From Clostridia bacterium (GTDB lineage Bacteria; Bacillota; Clostridia; Christensenellales; Borkfalkiaceae): DNA of 29,899 nucleotides. Below, one piece after another: positions 21,743 to 29,845 of this stretch. Where the stretch lies: positions 1 to 29,899 of the forward strand of contig CAAGAM010000166.1 in NCBI GenBank assembly GCA_900767815.1, in the 5' to 3' direction. Both the position numbers and the translations under genes were made by a program. Positions within the stretch are counted from its first letter, which is position 1. Every line of letters begins with the position of its first letter. A model generated the notes under the pieces. It was not told the origin of the DNA and did no database searches. It saw nothing but the letters and a program-made list of their open reading frames with translations.

Positions 21743-24169
21743 CTATTCGATACCAATTTGCATTGCATAACGTTTAATGAGATTAGTTATCCTTTCTTCT
21801 GTAATAAGACCTTTGCCGATTGCGACCTTAAAGTATTGAGCGTTGAATGCATTAAATACTTCATATGGTACTTGAAATGTCTGTGTGAATTCTTCATAAG
21901 TATACAATCCATATTGATCAATATCCCGTTCCATTGCTACCGTATTGTATTTCATTTTTTGTCCATCTACTTCGAAGATGTTTATAAGCCCTTCCGTTGC
22001 TCCAGGCATCGACAACATTCCGTTTACATAATAACATAAATGACCATACGTAACAGGACTCCATGCGCTCGTATATTCTTCCTGTATGGTTACATTGATT
22101 AATTGAACTTTTTCCCAAACCATTTGCCCTTGGTTGTTGGTTGCCTGTTTATTAAACCAATGTCCAATATATTGTGCGGCATCGGAGCGTAAAAATACGT
22201 ATTTGTTTAAGTTAAAATCCCAGAAAGCATGCTCGAAAATTACATTTACTTGTGTTCCGTCTGAAAAGGTGAGTTTTGTTACTTTATAGAGTTGCGGCTG
22301 ATCATAATCTATAAATAAAATTGGTGCGGAATCAAACGATCCTGTTTTCATGTTCCATACAAGTAAAGATTCATTCCCTGTTAAACTTTCTACAGGTTTT
22401 TGATCACCGTTGGATAAAGTGATTAGTGAACCTTCAGCAATGCAGCTATTCTTAGTGTATACTGCATATAAATAAAAATGTCTATAGCCCAATTTCAAAT
22501 CGCGAATATAGCTCTCATCAAATGTGAATGTTTTTGTATAGCAAACTGTTTTAATCTCTGTTTCTTGCTTTGGATATGCGCCTTCAATTTGCCAGTCTAA
22601 AAAACTATATCCATCAATATCGGGGGCAGTTAATGTGTTGGTAGTCCCGGATACCAACATTATTGAGTGGGAAGGTTTAAGATAAATATTGTCACCGCGA
22701 TTTGCTTTAATAGAACCTTCTATGTAAGATACGTTTAAACTTGTACCTGTGTTTGTATTTGGATCTATGCTTTTAACCGCTTTAAGGGCATTCAACTTTT
22801 TTACGGACTGTGTTGCTGTCCCTCCTGAACTTGATGGTACGGTTATATTGATTGTGTCTGCGCTATTTAATATAGAAGTTTTTAATTGACTGCCCGACAA
22901 ATAAGGATTAATAGATAGCATGAGCGCAGCTACGCCTGTAACGTGAGGGGTAGCCATAGAAGTACCGGACATATATCCGAATTTATTGTCAATAAGTGTG
23001 CTGTATATACGATCTCCTGGAGCGTAAATCTTTACTGAATTCTGTCCATAGTTTGAAAAGCTTGCTCGTTGTCCTGTAGAATTTAAAGCACCAACTGAGA
23101 TTAAATTGGGCAATTCGAATTTACTTACGTTTGACATGGAGTCTATATTATTACTGTCATTCCCGGCAGACCAAACAAAGAGTCCAGGGAAATTACTTAT
23201 TGCCGAAGCTATATCCGTACTTTTGCCAAATCCACCTATACTGTGATTTAAAATTGATATTCTTTGGTTTTCATCTTCCCATAAACTTGTTGCATAATTA
23301 ATGGCTTCTAATCTTTCATTTGAATAATGAAAACCATTATTTGATGTGTCATAGGCGGTTTGTAAAGGAACTAACTTTACATTGGGGGCTACACCCGAAA
23401 CTCCCAGATTGTTATTTCCGATTGCGCCTACAATGCCGGCAACATGTGTTCCGTGACTTCCAATTGGGTCATTTGTTATATTGTTATCATTATAAAAATC
23501 GTAGCCGCTTAGAATATTGGAGTTTAAGTCGTTGTTGTTTCCTATTCCGGAATCAATTATCCCGACTCTGATTGAATTTACACCTCGAGTAATATCCCAG
23601 GTGGATTCTATACCGATACCATTAGAAGAGTTTAATGCCCACTGTTTTGAATATTCTGTATCATTTGGGACAAAGGAGCATACTTCTTCTTTAAAATTTG
23701 GTCCGACATGATCAACTTCCTCAAAGGTTTGTACTGTATTAATAGTTTTTAAAACATTTTCTTTTCCTGTTTCAATTAATTTCACATAAAGAATCTGTTT
23801 AAATGGCGTATTTTTATAATGAGCGTATAGCAAAGGGGCTTCTGTTTTATTTAGTGTGCCATCCCTTTTTACGTATTTTTCAGGCAGTTCAGACATATCT
23901 CGAATGCTTTTTCCGCCAGCTTTACGAATTTTTTCTCTTAAATTATTATCTAATCCTCTGAATCTGCTGAAATTACTTTTCAATACAATTATAATACTGT
24001 CATCTTCAAAATCTTGATTTGTATTTTCACTGTATTCATTGTTTTGTTCTGCTGCATATACATGGATTGTTGTTTGTGATTTTAATAAAAATATAGTACC
24101 GAAGCACAATGTTATTAAAAATATAAATATGTTAATACTCGTAACTATTTTAGAGTTTATTTTTTTCAC
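21743..24169 (-). CDS. Secreted subtilisin-like (S8) protease with C-terminal Hint domain
   Basis: 808 residues. A signal/anchor helix (residues about 9-40) is followed by a prodomain-like region (about 50-165), then the S8 catalytic domain with the full triad: Asp206 (VGIIDSGIG), His242 (SHGTHVAG) and Ser404 (MSGTSMATPHVTG), with the oxyanion Asn337 (WSAGN). Residues about 480-575 are an InlB-like beta domain. From Cys576 (NSCIAEGSLITLSNGDQKPV) to about 720 comes a Hint (hedgehog/intein-like) domain with its block-B His647 and ending YYVNGMLSMPG, without the intein His-Asn plus nucleophile. A coiled or helical tail of about 85 residues follows. GTG start after GAAGGAAAA. It follows the lipoprotein gene by 21 nt, so it is the second gene of a leftward operon in the insert. 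Self-cleavage at Cys576 is an inference. Confidence 0.88.
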   Translation of the reverse strand: MKKINSKIVTSINIFIFLITLCFGTIFLLKSQTTIHVYAAEQNNEYSENTNQDFEDDSIIIVLKSNFSRFRGLDNNLREKIRKAGGKSIRDMSELPEKYVKRDGTLNKTEAPLLYAHYKNTPFKQILYVKLIETGKENVLKTINTVQTFEEVDHVGPNFKEEVCSFVPNDTEYSKQWALNSSNGIGIESTWDITRGVNSIRVGIIDSGIGNNNDLNSNILSGYDFYNDNNITNDPIGSHGTHVAGIVGAIGNNNLGVSGVAPNVKLVPLQTAYDTSNNGFHYSNERLEAINYATSLWEDENQRISILNHSIGGFGKSTDIASAISNFPGLFVWSAGNDSNNIDSMSNVSKFELPNLISVGALNSTGQRASFSNYGQNSVKIYAPGDRIYSTLIDNKFGYMSGTSMATPHVTGVAALMLSINPYLSGSQLKTSILNSADTINITVPSSSGGTATQSVKKLNALKAVKSIDPNTNTGTSLNVSYIEGSIKANRGDNIYLKPSHSIMLVSGTTNTLTAPDIDGYSFLDWQIEGAYPKQETEIKTVCYTKTFTFDESYIRDLKLGYRHFYLYAVYTKNSCIAEGSLITLSNGDQKPVESLTGNESLLVWNMKTGSFDSAPILFIDYDQPQLYKVTKLTFSDGTQVNVIFEHAFWDFNLNKYVFLRSDAAQYIGHWFNKQATNNQGQMVWEKVQLINVTIQEEYTSAWSPVTYGHLCYYVNGMLSMPGATEGLINIFEVDGQKMKYNTVAMERDIDQYGLYTYEEFTQTFQVPYEVFNAFNAQYFKVAIGKGLITEERITNLIKRYAMQIGIE

Positions 24170-24190
24170 GTCTTTTCCTTCTATCGTGAT

Positions 24191-24694
24191 TTAATTTTTT
24201 TTATAAACGCAAAAGTCGCCTTCGGGTTCCCACCAACCTACACCCGCTAACAACACGGGAGTTACAATAGTCCCAGCATCCCAAAGAGAGCAATGAATTT
24301 TGAGAATATACACATTATTGTGTGTGCCAAAACACTCTATATAAAGATCGTTAATTCCACCTATAGAATTGCCTTCTTTATCAAAGAACTTGTTTTTATT
24401 TAAGCGATAATAAGTTCTTTTGATTTCTTTTTCGGTCTTTTTATCAATATCAATAGTATCAAAAGAATGGGAAGGAGTGTATTGGATTTTTACCCACGTA
24501 CTGTAATCGGAATTTTCTCCAATCCAAACTTCGCCAAATCTATTGTAACAGATTTCCATTAAGTCGCTTTGAGTTATCCAACCGAATTTATATGCGTCTT
24601 CAATTGTGGTTAATTCACCCTTATCATTATTGCAAGAGCAAAATAAACAAAATGATATAGTAAGCAATCCTGTTAAAAAAATTTTTTTTAACAT
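24191..24694 (-). CDS. Small lipoprotein of unknown function, partner of the Hint-subtilisin
   Basis: 167 residues. The signal MLKKIFLTGLLTISFCLFCSC places the lipidated Cys at 21. The mature part is not recognised: an acidic stretch with GWITQSDLMEICYNRFGEVW at about residues 38-57, several aromatic beta strands, and a C-terminal GVGWWEPEGDF. CTAGGAG precedes the ATG. It is first in a two-gene leftward operon with the secreted protease, driven by a consensus-like promoter at 24817-24845. It may be an inhibitor, chaperone or surface receptor for that protease (inference from context only). Confidence 0.8.
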   Translation of the reverse strand: MLKKIFLTGLLTISFCLFCSCNNDKGELTTIEDAYKFGWITQSDLMEICYNRFGEVWIGENSDYSTWVKIQYTPSHSFDTIDIDKKTEKEIKRTYYRLNKNKFFDKEGNSIGGINDLYIECFGTHNNVYILKIHCSLWDAGTIVTPVLLAGVGWWEPEGDFCVYKKN

Positions 24695-24816
24695 ATATTT
24701 CTCCTAGAATTATATAATCAACCTATATGTTTAATTAATTATTCTGCATTGGCGGACACCTCTGTGGCTTTTTTGTAAAAGATAATATCATTCTAATATG
24801 TGCCTTTTACAATTAA

Positions 24817-24845
24817 AGCATAACACAACACAGTTTGATTGTCAA
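24817..24845 (-). promoter_or_regulatory. Promoter of the lipoprotein-subtilisin operon
   Basis: On the minus strand TTGACA (complement of 24840-24845), a 17-bp spacer and TATGCT (complement of 24817-24822), with an extended TG one base upstream of the -10. The leader is about 115 nt, with no known motif. Confidence 0.75.
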
Positions 24846-25044
24846 TAGAATTGGTAAATTTTTACATTTTTAATAATTTATGTGTTAAAATTGTTGAATT
24901 ATCCTCAAAATATAAGGCAAACTAAAACAGGTAAACATGTTAAATGTTTAGATTGTGTTATTTCTTTATAATTTAAATAGTTATAAATATATGCATTTAT
25001 AAAAATAAAAAAAGATTCTTTTCGGAATATTTTATAGATTAAAA
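24846..25044. other. AT-rich tail of the insert, no gene seen
   Basis: Visibly AT-rich sequence with no supported coding frame in either direction. It ends abruptly where the diverged copy of the DXS-like gene end begins, so it marks the right margin of the insert. No integrase, transposase or terminal inverted repeats are seen here. Confidence 0.55.
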
Positions 25045-25100
25045 CTCTCGGCATCACAAACGAGCATATTATCTCAGATATAAAAACAATGCTTAAATAA
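25045..25100 (+). pseudogene. Diverged second copy of the 3' end of the DXS-like gene
   Basis: 56 bases matching 21570-21625 with 7 differences and no gap. Translated in the same frame it reads LGITNEHIISDIKTMLK then stop, against LGITNEQIISDIKEMLK. Three of the changes are synonymous third-position changes, so the copy diverged while under coding constraint, before or outside this locus. Immediately after its stop lies a normal terminator, so this is probably where the original gene ended before the insert arrived. Confidence 0.85.
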
Positions 25101-25117
25101 TCAACAAAAACACCTTG

Positions 25118-25148
25118 AAACCGACGATGAGTACTTCGTCGGTTTTTT
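25118..25148 (+). terminator. Intrinsic terminator after the duplicated gene end
   Basis: ACCGACGA (25120-25127) pairs with TCGTCGGT (25136-25143), extended by flanking A-T pairs, and runs into TTTTTT. It is positioned 20 nt after the TAA of the 56-base copy, as expected of the ancestral terminator. Confidence 0.85.
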
Positions 25149-25297
25149 CTGTGCATGTATATATTTCATAAATATAAGCGATAAGTATAAGTGCCGCTAT
25201 AAGTCGATTAACGCACACATTTTTAAATTATTACAGAGTTTTTCGGCGCGGATAACCGAAAAAGAGAAAAAGTTGCCGTCACGGTTAAAGGAATTGC

Positions 25298-25326
25298 TTG
25301 CAAAATTCCATGCAAAATGGTACACT
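25298..25326 (+). promoter_or_regulatory. Promoter of the HTH-protease gene
   Basis: TTGCAA (25298-25303), a 17-bp spacer and TACACT (25321-25326), with an extended TG one base upstream of the -10. The spacer contains a second GCAAAA, 11 bp from the first (at 25300 and 25311 approximately), a possible operator for the encoded HTH. Confidence 0.6.
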
Positions 25327-25360
25327 GTATGAGGTTAAACCGAATTTCGGGAGGGAATAT

Positions 25361-28300
25361 ATGAGAAATTACGGAAACGCCCTCAGGTATTTACGCAGAA
25401 GCAAAAACTACACACAGCAGGATATGGCAAAAATGCTTAACGTTTCTCCGCAAACGATAAGCAAATGGGAGAACGGAGTTAATCAGATCGATATGGACGG
25501 TATTGTTTCCGTTTGTGCTATTTTCTGCATTACGACCGATGAATTTATACGTCTTGCCGACGATGAATCTTTGCAATGCGGTAAGTCGATCGAAACAATT
25601 ACCGACGGACAATTCCGTCATTCGGAGGAAGAAGAAAAAACTTTTGTGGCGGATGAGAGTAAAGGTTTCTCGGCGTTTGTAAAAAAAGCGGGGTTATTCC
25701 GCGTGATACTTGCCGTCGTTTTAATTCCCGTAATCATCGCTTTGTCGATTCTCGCGTATTACGCCGCAGGCGGCAAAAAGGAAATTTCCGGCGAGGCGAT
25801 TTATAAAAAAGTTAACCCGTCGGTTTTCTATATCGAAACCGAAATAAAGGACGGCAAGCAGGGCGGTTCGGGATTTTTTATCGATAAAAGGGGAACCGCG
25901 GTTACTAACTTTCATGTTTTAAAAGGCGGAAAATCCGCGTCCGTTATCCTTCCCGACGGGAAGAAATATGCCGTGAATCGGGTTATCGGGTGCGACGTGG
26001 ACGGAGATATTGCTATAATAAGCGTCGATATTCCGAAATCTATTCCCGTATCCTTGGGTAACAGCAATAAGGTAAAAACCGGGGAGGCGGTTTATGCGAT
26101 CGGCTATCCCGAATCGTTTGTTCTCGGTTCGCAGGACAGTACTTTTACGAGCGGAATAATTTCCAAACCCGCATATAATATCGAGGGCGTTAATTATATT
26201 CAGACCACGGCCGATATCACGCACGGCAACAGCGGCGGCGCCCTTATTGACAGATTTGGAAAAGTTATCGGCATTACGTCTGCGAAAATCGATTACAACG
26301 GTATTTCTTATATGAATCTTGCCATTCCCGCCAATAATATAGGCTCGGTTAAAAGAAATCTGAAATTAACTATGGCGGATTTTGCGGAAACTTACGGCGA
26401 CGTCAAAGTCGAATTTATGAACGGAAACTCTGTTTTTTATACGGAAACTTGTCCGAAAGGCGGAAGAATTTCCGAACCTTCCGAAACAAAAACAGATATA
26501 AAACATTATAATTTCGAAGGCTGGTTTGAAGACGCGGAATGTACTTCGCCGTTCGATTTTGATAAGCCGATTGAATCCGATACGAGAGTTTACGGAAAAT
26601 GGACGGAAAAGAATTTTTACACCGTAACTTATTATGCCGAAAATAAGGTGTATAAACAAGAAAAGGTATACGCGGGCGAACATGCGTATCCGCCTAATCA
26701 CTATCTGTATCAGTATGAATTTATCGGCTGGTTTGAAGACGCGGAATTTACTTCGCCGTTCGATTTTGATAAGCCGATTGAATCCGATACGAAAGTTTAC
26801 GGAAAATGGACGGAAAAGAATTTTTACACCGTAACTTATTATGCCGAAAATAAGGTGTATAAACAAGAAAAGGTATACGCTGGCGAACATGCGTATCCGC
26901 CTGATCACTATTATCTGTATCAGTATAAATTTATCGGCTGGTTTTCCGATAAGTCTCTCACGATTCCTTTCACATACGCAACGGCGGTTACTTGCGATAT
27001 GTCGGTTTATGCGAAATTCGTACCGGAGCAATATATAGTTAAATTTATCGAAGCGAGCGGCGAATCCGATGTGATGTATGCTTATCTCGGAGAGAAGTGT
27101 TATCTTCCGAGTCCTCATTCGGAAAACAACGGATATAGCTTCGTCGGGTGGGAGCATAACGGGAAAGTTTATGCCGCCGATTCATCTGTCGATGTCTCTG
27201 AAATGAAATACGACGAAAATCGTACCGTTGTTTTCACTGCAAAATACGAACCTCTTCCTTACACAATCGTTTATGAAATATATTCTCCGATAACCGAAGA
27301 ATTGTTGTTCACGACGACGGAAACGAGAAAGAGCGGCGAATATTTTTTGTTGTACAATCCAAAGTCGGTGGCAATTCCGGACGGGTATTATTTCAGTCAC
27401 TGGCGTTCGATTTGGGGTAATTACGACTATTCTTATGTCAGCGAGAAAGAACTCGGTATAAGGTTTCATTCAGATGGAAGCTACACAACCGCAATTTTTA
27501 CGGCCGTCATAAATCCCATAAGTTTTTACATCGAGTGTTACGATACGGAGAAAAAAGCTGTTCTCGAAACGCGCCGGATTACCTACGGCGAAAAAGGACA
27601 ACAGCTTGCATATTGGCAATCGAATAAAACGGGTTATGATTATAACTGGCAGATTTTAAACGATGACGGAACGCCTTATACGGGAGATATATGTTTTGCA
27701 ACGACCGTTGATGGAAAAACTCTGAGAGCGGTAACTGTTTATTATCCTATAAAATACACTATCGATTTTTATCTCGAATACGAACTTGTCGGGTCGCTCG
27801 ACATGACGTATGACGTTGCGGCAACCATTCCCGAAGAGGTTTGCGTAGCGAAAAAAGGCTATCATTTCGTCGGTTACGGAAAGTGGATCGACGGCAAGTA
27901 TGTCTATTTGAAAGCGGGCGATACCGTCGTCAATCTGGCAACGACGACGGGGCGGCATTCTTTAAAGGCAAAAACCGAAGCTAATTCGTACAACATTGTA
28001 TACGGCGGAAACGGCGGAATCGGTGAGACGAAACATTCAACGGCAACGTGCGGGAAGCCGTTTGTCGTTGCCGCAAATACGTTCAAAAAAGACGGCTATT
28101 GTTTTACGGGGTGGAAATGCGAAGATAAAATTTACAAAGAGGGCGACAAGGCTGATTTTTACCTGGACGAGAACGAAAGTATCGTTTTTGCGGCGCAATG
28201 GGAACCGATACTTTCGGGGAAAGGAACGGCAGCCGAGCCTTACGCCGTTTCTTCTTATAACGATCTTGTAAAATTTGCCACCATGATAAACGGTGGCAAC

Positions 28301-29215
28301 GAATATTCGTCTGCATATTATGCGCTTACATCCGACGTCGATTGCGGGGAAAAACAACTTAAGCCGATAGGAAACGACAATTATCCGTTCTGCGGCGTTT
28401 TCGACGGGCAATGGCACGTTATTAAAAATGCGGTTTTCGTTGCCGAAGGGAATTACGACGGATTGTTCGGAAAGGTCGGGGAAAACGGACTTTTGAAAAA
28501 TTTCGGCGTTAAAAAATTTAAAATGACGGGCTACGGGGCGGTGTCGAGCGCGCCGATAGCGGGCGTTTATGCGTCGTCGCGCGCGGTGACAAATGTTTTT
28601 GCCGAAGGTAAAATTGACATAACGCTTAAAGTTGACCGTTTGTCAAAGCCGAAAAGAGTTGCCGTCGGCGGGTTTATTGCGGAGCTTGCAGGCAAAGCGG
28701 CGGATTGTTATGCCGAAACGAACGTGACGGTTAAGTTTGAATCGTACGATGCGTTTTCGACAGTCGGCGGGTTTGCGGGTAAAATAAGCGGTGAGGCCGT
28801 AAGATGTTATTCAAACGGTTCTGTTTCCTGTACCGTTTTGAACTCTTCCGTGGCGATAGGCGGATTAGTCGGGAAGGTTAGCGGAACGGAAGAAAGCCGC
28901 GCGGTTATAAATTCGTGTTTCTCCCTCGGTGATATTGATGCCGGAGGAGGATTTCAGAGGTTGTGCGGCAAATTTATCGGTTATGTCGAGCAGGCTTCCT
29001 ATGTTGATTTGAAAGATATTTATTACGATAAGAATGTCAAGCTTACGCTCGGCAGTACAAGGAATAATATCGAATGCGCGGAAGGGAAGGCGGAAGAAAC
29101 AACGAGATTAAAGAGCGTGCAGTGGCTTATCAGGGAACTCGGTTTCGGTTCCGATATATGGACGGAAGAGTTCGGTATGCCTGTTTTGAAAGGTTTTACG
29201 GAGGGTAATGTATGA
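25361..29215 (+). CDS. XRE HTH - transmembrane - HtrA-like protease - InlB repeat - GLUG-type surface protein
   Basis: 1284 residues. Residues 4-66 are an XRE helix-turn-helix (NYTQQDMAKMLNVSPQTISK). A charged linker leads to one TM helix at about 112-137. Residues about 145-345 are a trypsin-fold HtrA/DegP-type protease with triad His185 (TNFHVLKG), Asp216 (DGDIAIISV) and Ser291 (HGNSGGAL); spacings 31 and 75 fit DegP. Residues about 350-945 carry InlB-type (Flg_new) beta repeats with GWFEDAE, VYGKWTEK and similar cores, two of them recent duplicates. Residues about 950-1284 are a GLUG-like region (GLFGKVGENG, VGGFAGKISG, IGGLVGKVSG). Topology would put the HTH inside and everything after residue 137 outside. 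The start at 25361 follows GGGAGGG (25349-25355). It overlaps the next gene by 4 nt. Confidence 0.88.
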   Translation: MRNYGNALRYLRRSKNYTQQDMAKMLNVSPQTISKWENGVNQIDMDGIVSVCAIFCITTDEFIRLADDESLQCGKSIETITDGQFRHSEEEEKTFVADESKGFSAFVKKAGLFRVILAVVLIPVIIALSILAYYAAGGKKEISGEAIYKKVNPSVFYIETEIKDGKQGGSGFFIDKRGTAVTNFHVLKGGKSASVILPDGKKYAVNRVIGCDVDGDIAIISVDIPKSIPVSLGNSNKVKTGEAVYAIGYPESFVLGSQDSTFTSGIISKPAYNIEGVNYIQTTADITHGNSGGALIDRFGKVIGITSAKIDYNGISYMNLAIPANNIGSVKRNLKLTMADFAETYGDVKVEFMNGNSVFYTETCPKGGRISEPSETKTDIKHYNFEGWFEDAECTSPFDFDKPIESDTRVYGKWTEKNFYTVTYYAENKVYKQEKVYAGEHAYPPNHYLYQYEFIGWFEDAEFTSPFDFDKPIESDTKVYGKWTEKNFYTVTYYAENKVYKQEKVYAGEHAYPPDHYYLYQYKFIGWFSDKSLTIPFTYATAVTCDMSVYAKFVPEQYIVKFIEASGESDVMYAYLGEKCYLPSPHSENNGYSFVGWEHNGKVYAADSSVDVSEMKYDENRTVVFTAKYEPLPYTIVYEIYSPITEELLFTTTETRKSGEYFLLYNPKSVAIPDGYYFSHWRSIWGNYDYSYVSEKELGIRFHSDGSYTTAIFTAVINPISFYIECYDTEKKAVLETRRITYGEKGQQLAYWQSNKTGYDYNWQILNDDGTPYTGDICFATTVDGKTLRAVTVYYPIKYTIDFYLEYELVGSLDMTYDVAATIPEEVCVAKKGYHFVGYGKWIDGKYVYLKAGDTVVNLATTTGRHSLKAKTEANSYNIVYGGNGGIGETKHSTATCGKPFVVAANTFKKDGYCFTGWKCEDKIYKEGDKADFYLDENESIVFAAQWEPILSGKGTAAEPYAVSSYNDLVKFATMINGGNEYSSAYYALTSDVDCGEKQLKPIGNDNYPFCGVFDGQWHVIKNAVFVAEGNYDGLFGKVGENGLLKNFGVKKFKMTGYGAVSSAPIAGVYASSRAVTNVFAEGKIDITLKVDRLSKPKRVAVGGFIAELAGKAADCYAETNVTVKFESYDAFSTVGGFAGKISGEAVRCYSNGSVSCTVLNSSVAIGGLVGKVSGTEESRAVINSCFSLGDIDAGGGFQRLCGKFIGYVEQASYVDLKDIYYDKNVKLTLGSTRNNIECAEGKAEETTRLKSVQWLIRELGFGSDIWTEEFGMPVLKGFTEGNV
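26519..26935 (+). repeat. Recent tandem duplication of an InlB-type repeat (about 69 residues per unit)
   Basis: Unit 1 (26519-26725, 207 bp) and unit 2 (26726-26935, 210 bp) differ at about five bases plus one extra codon (NHYLYQY against DHYYLYQY). A third, degenerate unit starts at 26936. The near identity within an otherwise diverged repeat array shows ongoing length variation of this extracellular stalk. Confidence 0.88.
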
Positions 29216-29670
29216 AAACCGAAATAAAAACGGATTGCGGAACGATTTTATACGAAGAAAGCGTGTGGACGGGGAAGCGTAAACTCTTTCTGAACGGAAA
29301 AGAATTGACGAAAGTAAATAAAAAAACTTTCGTTTATGAAGAGAACGGAGAGAAAAAAGAGTTTATCGTCGAAGGAAATATATTTAAAGGCGTCGGGATT
29401 TTTTCATCGGATTTGCCCGAACCCGTTATTATAAGCAAACCCATGGGCGTTCTCGATTATATCTTTTTTATTTTGCCGCTTGTCCCCGCCGTCTTGTTCG
29501 GCGCGGTGGGCGGGCTTGTCGGCGGATTAACGGCGGCTTTTTCGCTTTCGGTTGTGCGTGAAACAAAACCGTTGTGGCTGAAAATCGTGCTTGGCATTGA
29601 GTTTGCGATTGTCGGCGGGCTTGCGGCTTTTTTGACGGCGTTTGCCGTCGGATTGCTTATTCTGAAGTGA
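29212..29670 (+). CDS. Small membrane protein coupled to the HTH-protease
   Basis: 152 residues, not recognised as a named family. Residues 1-75 are a soluble, charged beta-rich domain (KTDCGTILYEESVWTGKRKL, then KTFVYEENGEKKEFIVEG). Two long hydrophobic segments follow, about 82-115 (FFILPLVPAVLFGAVGGLVGG inside it) and 120-152 (KIVLGIEFAIVGGLAAFLTA inside it), rich in Gly. The ATG overlaps the stop of the HTH-protease gene (ATGA, 29212-29215), so the two are translationally coupled. The pairing suggests a membrane partner, anti-regulator or processing target of the HTH-protease; no function can be read from the sequence. A palindrome at 29687 follows. Confidence 0.85.
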   Translation: MKTEIKTDCGTILYEESVWTGKRKLFLNGKELTKVNKKTFVYEENGEKKEFIVEGNIFKGVGIFSSDLPEPVIISKPMGVLDYIFFILPLVPAVLFGAVGGLVGGLTAAFSLSVVRETKPLWLKIVLGIEFAIVGGLAAFLTAFAVGLLILK

Positions 29671-29686
29671 TATAAGACGTAAAACG

Positions 29687-29713
29687 GGGCGCGCGATTTT
29701 AAATCGCGCGCCC
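29687..29713. terminator. GC-rich palindrome after the small membrane protein gene
   Basis: GGGCGCGCGATTT and AAATCGCGCGCCC are perfect complements around a single T. There is no T-run after it, so it is a weak terminator or an RNA-stabilising stem. Confidence 0.6.
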
Positions 29714-29746
29714 ATAGCCATAGGTGATTGCGTTTGAACCACGGTC

Positions 29747-29845
29747 TTGCGCTGTGTTTTTAGCTAATAAGGTGTTGCGCTCGTGGCTTATACCTGTGTA
29801 TTAAGCCGCTCGCGCGCCTTGTCTTAACCTAAAAACGCAACGCAA
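29747..29845. ncRNA. Long interrupted hairpin, candidate structured RNA of unknown strand
   Basis: Outer stem: 29747-29763 pairs with 29829-29845 over 17 positions with one mismatch (TTGCG.TGTGTTTTTAG against CTAAAAACGCA.CGCAA). Inner stems: AAGGTG (29769-29774) with CGCCTT (29815-29820), a GCG/CGC contact, and TGGCTTA (29784-29790) with TAAGCCG (29802-29808), around an 11-nt loop. This nearly continuous rod with internal loops has the general shape of 6S-type RNA or of an imperfect inverted-repeat element, but I recognise no family consensus. Neither strand shows a protein-coding signal. Confidence 0.45.

Noticed and set aside
21626..25044. Integrase, transposase or terminal inverted repeats of a classical mobile element
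   Set aside because: None found on either strand; only the direct repeats of the gene end support mobility.
24905..25156. 83-residue minus-strand open frame after the insert
   Set aside because: It runs antisense across the duplicated gene end and the terminator, without ribosome binding site or domain.
26366..27157. 263-residue open frame antisense to the protease gene
   Set aside because: It lies entirely opposite the repeat region, its internal repeats mirror the coding-strand repeats, and it has no start signal.
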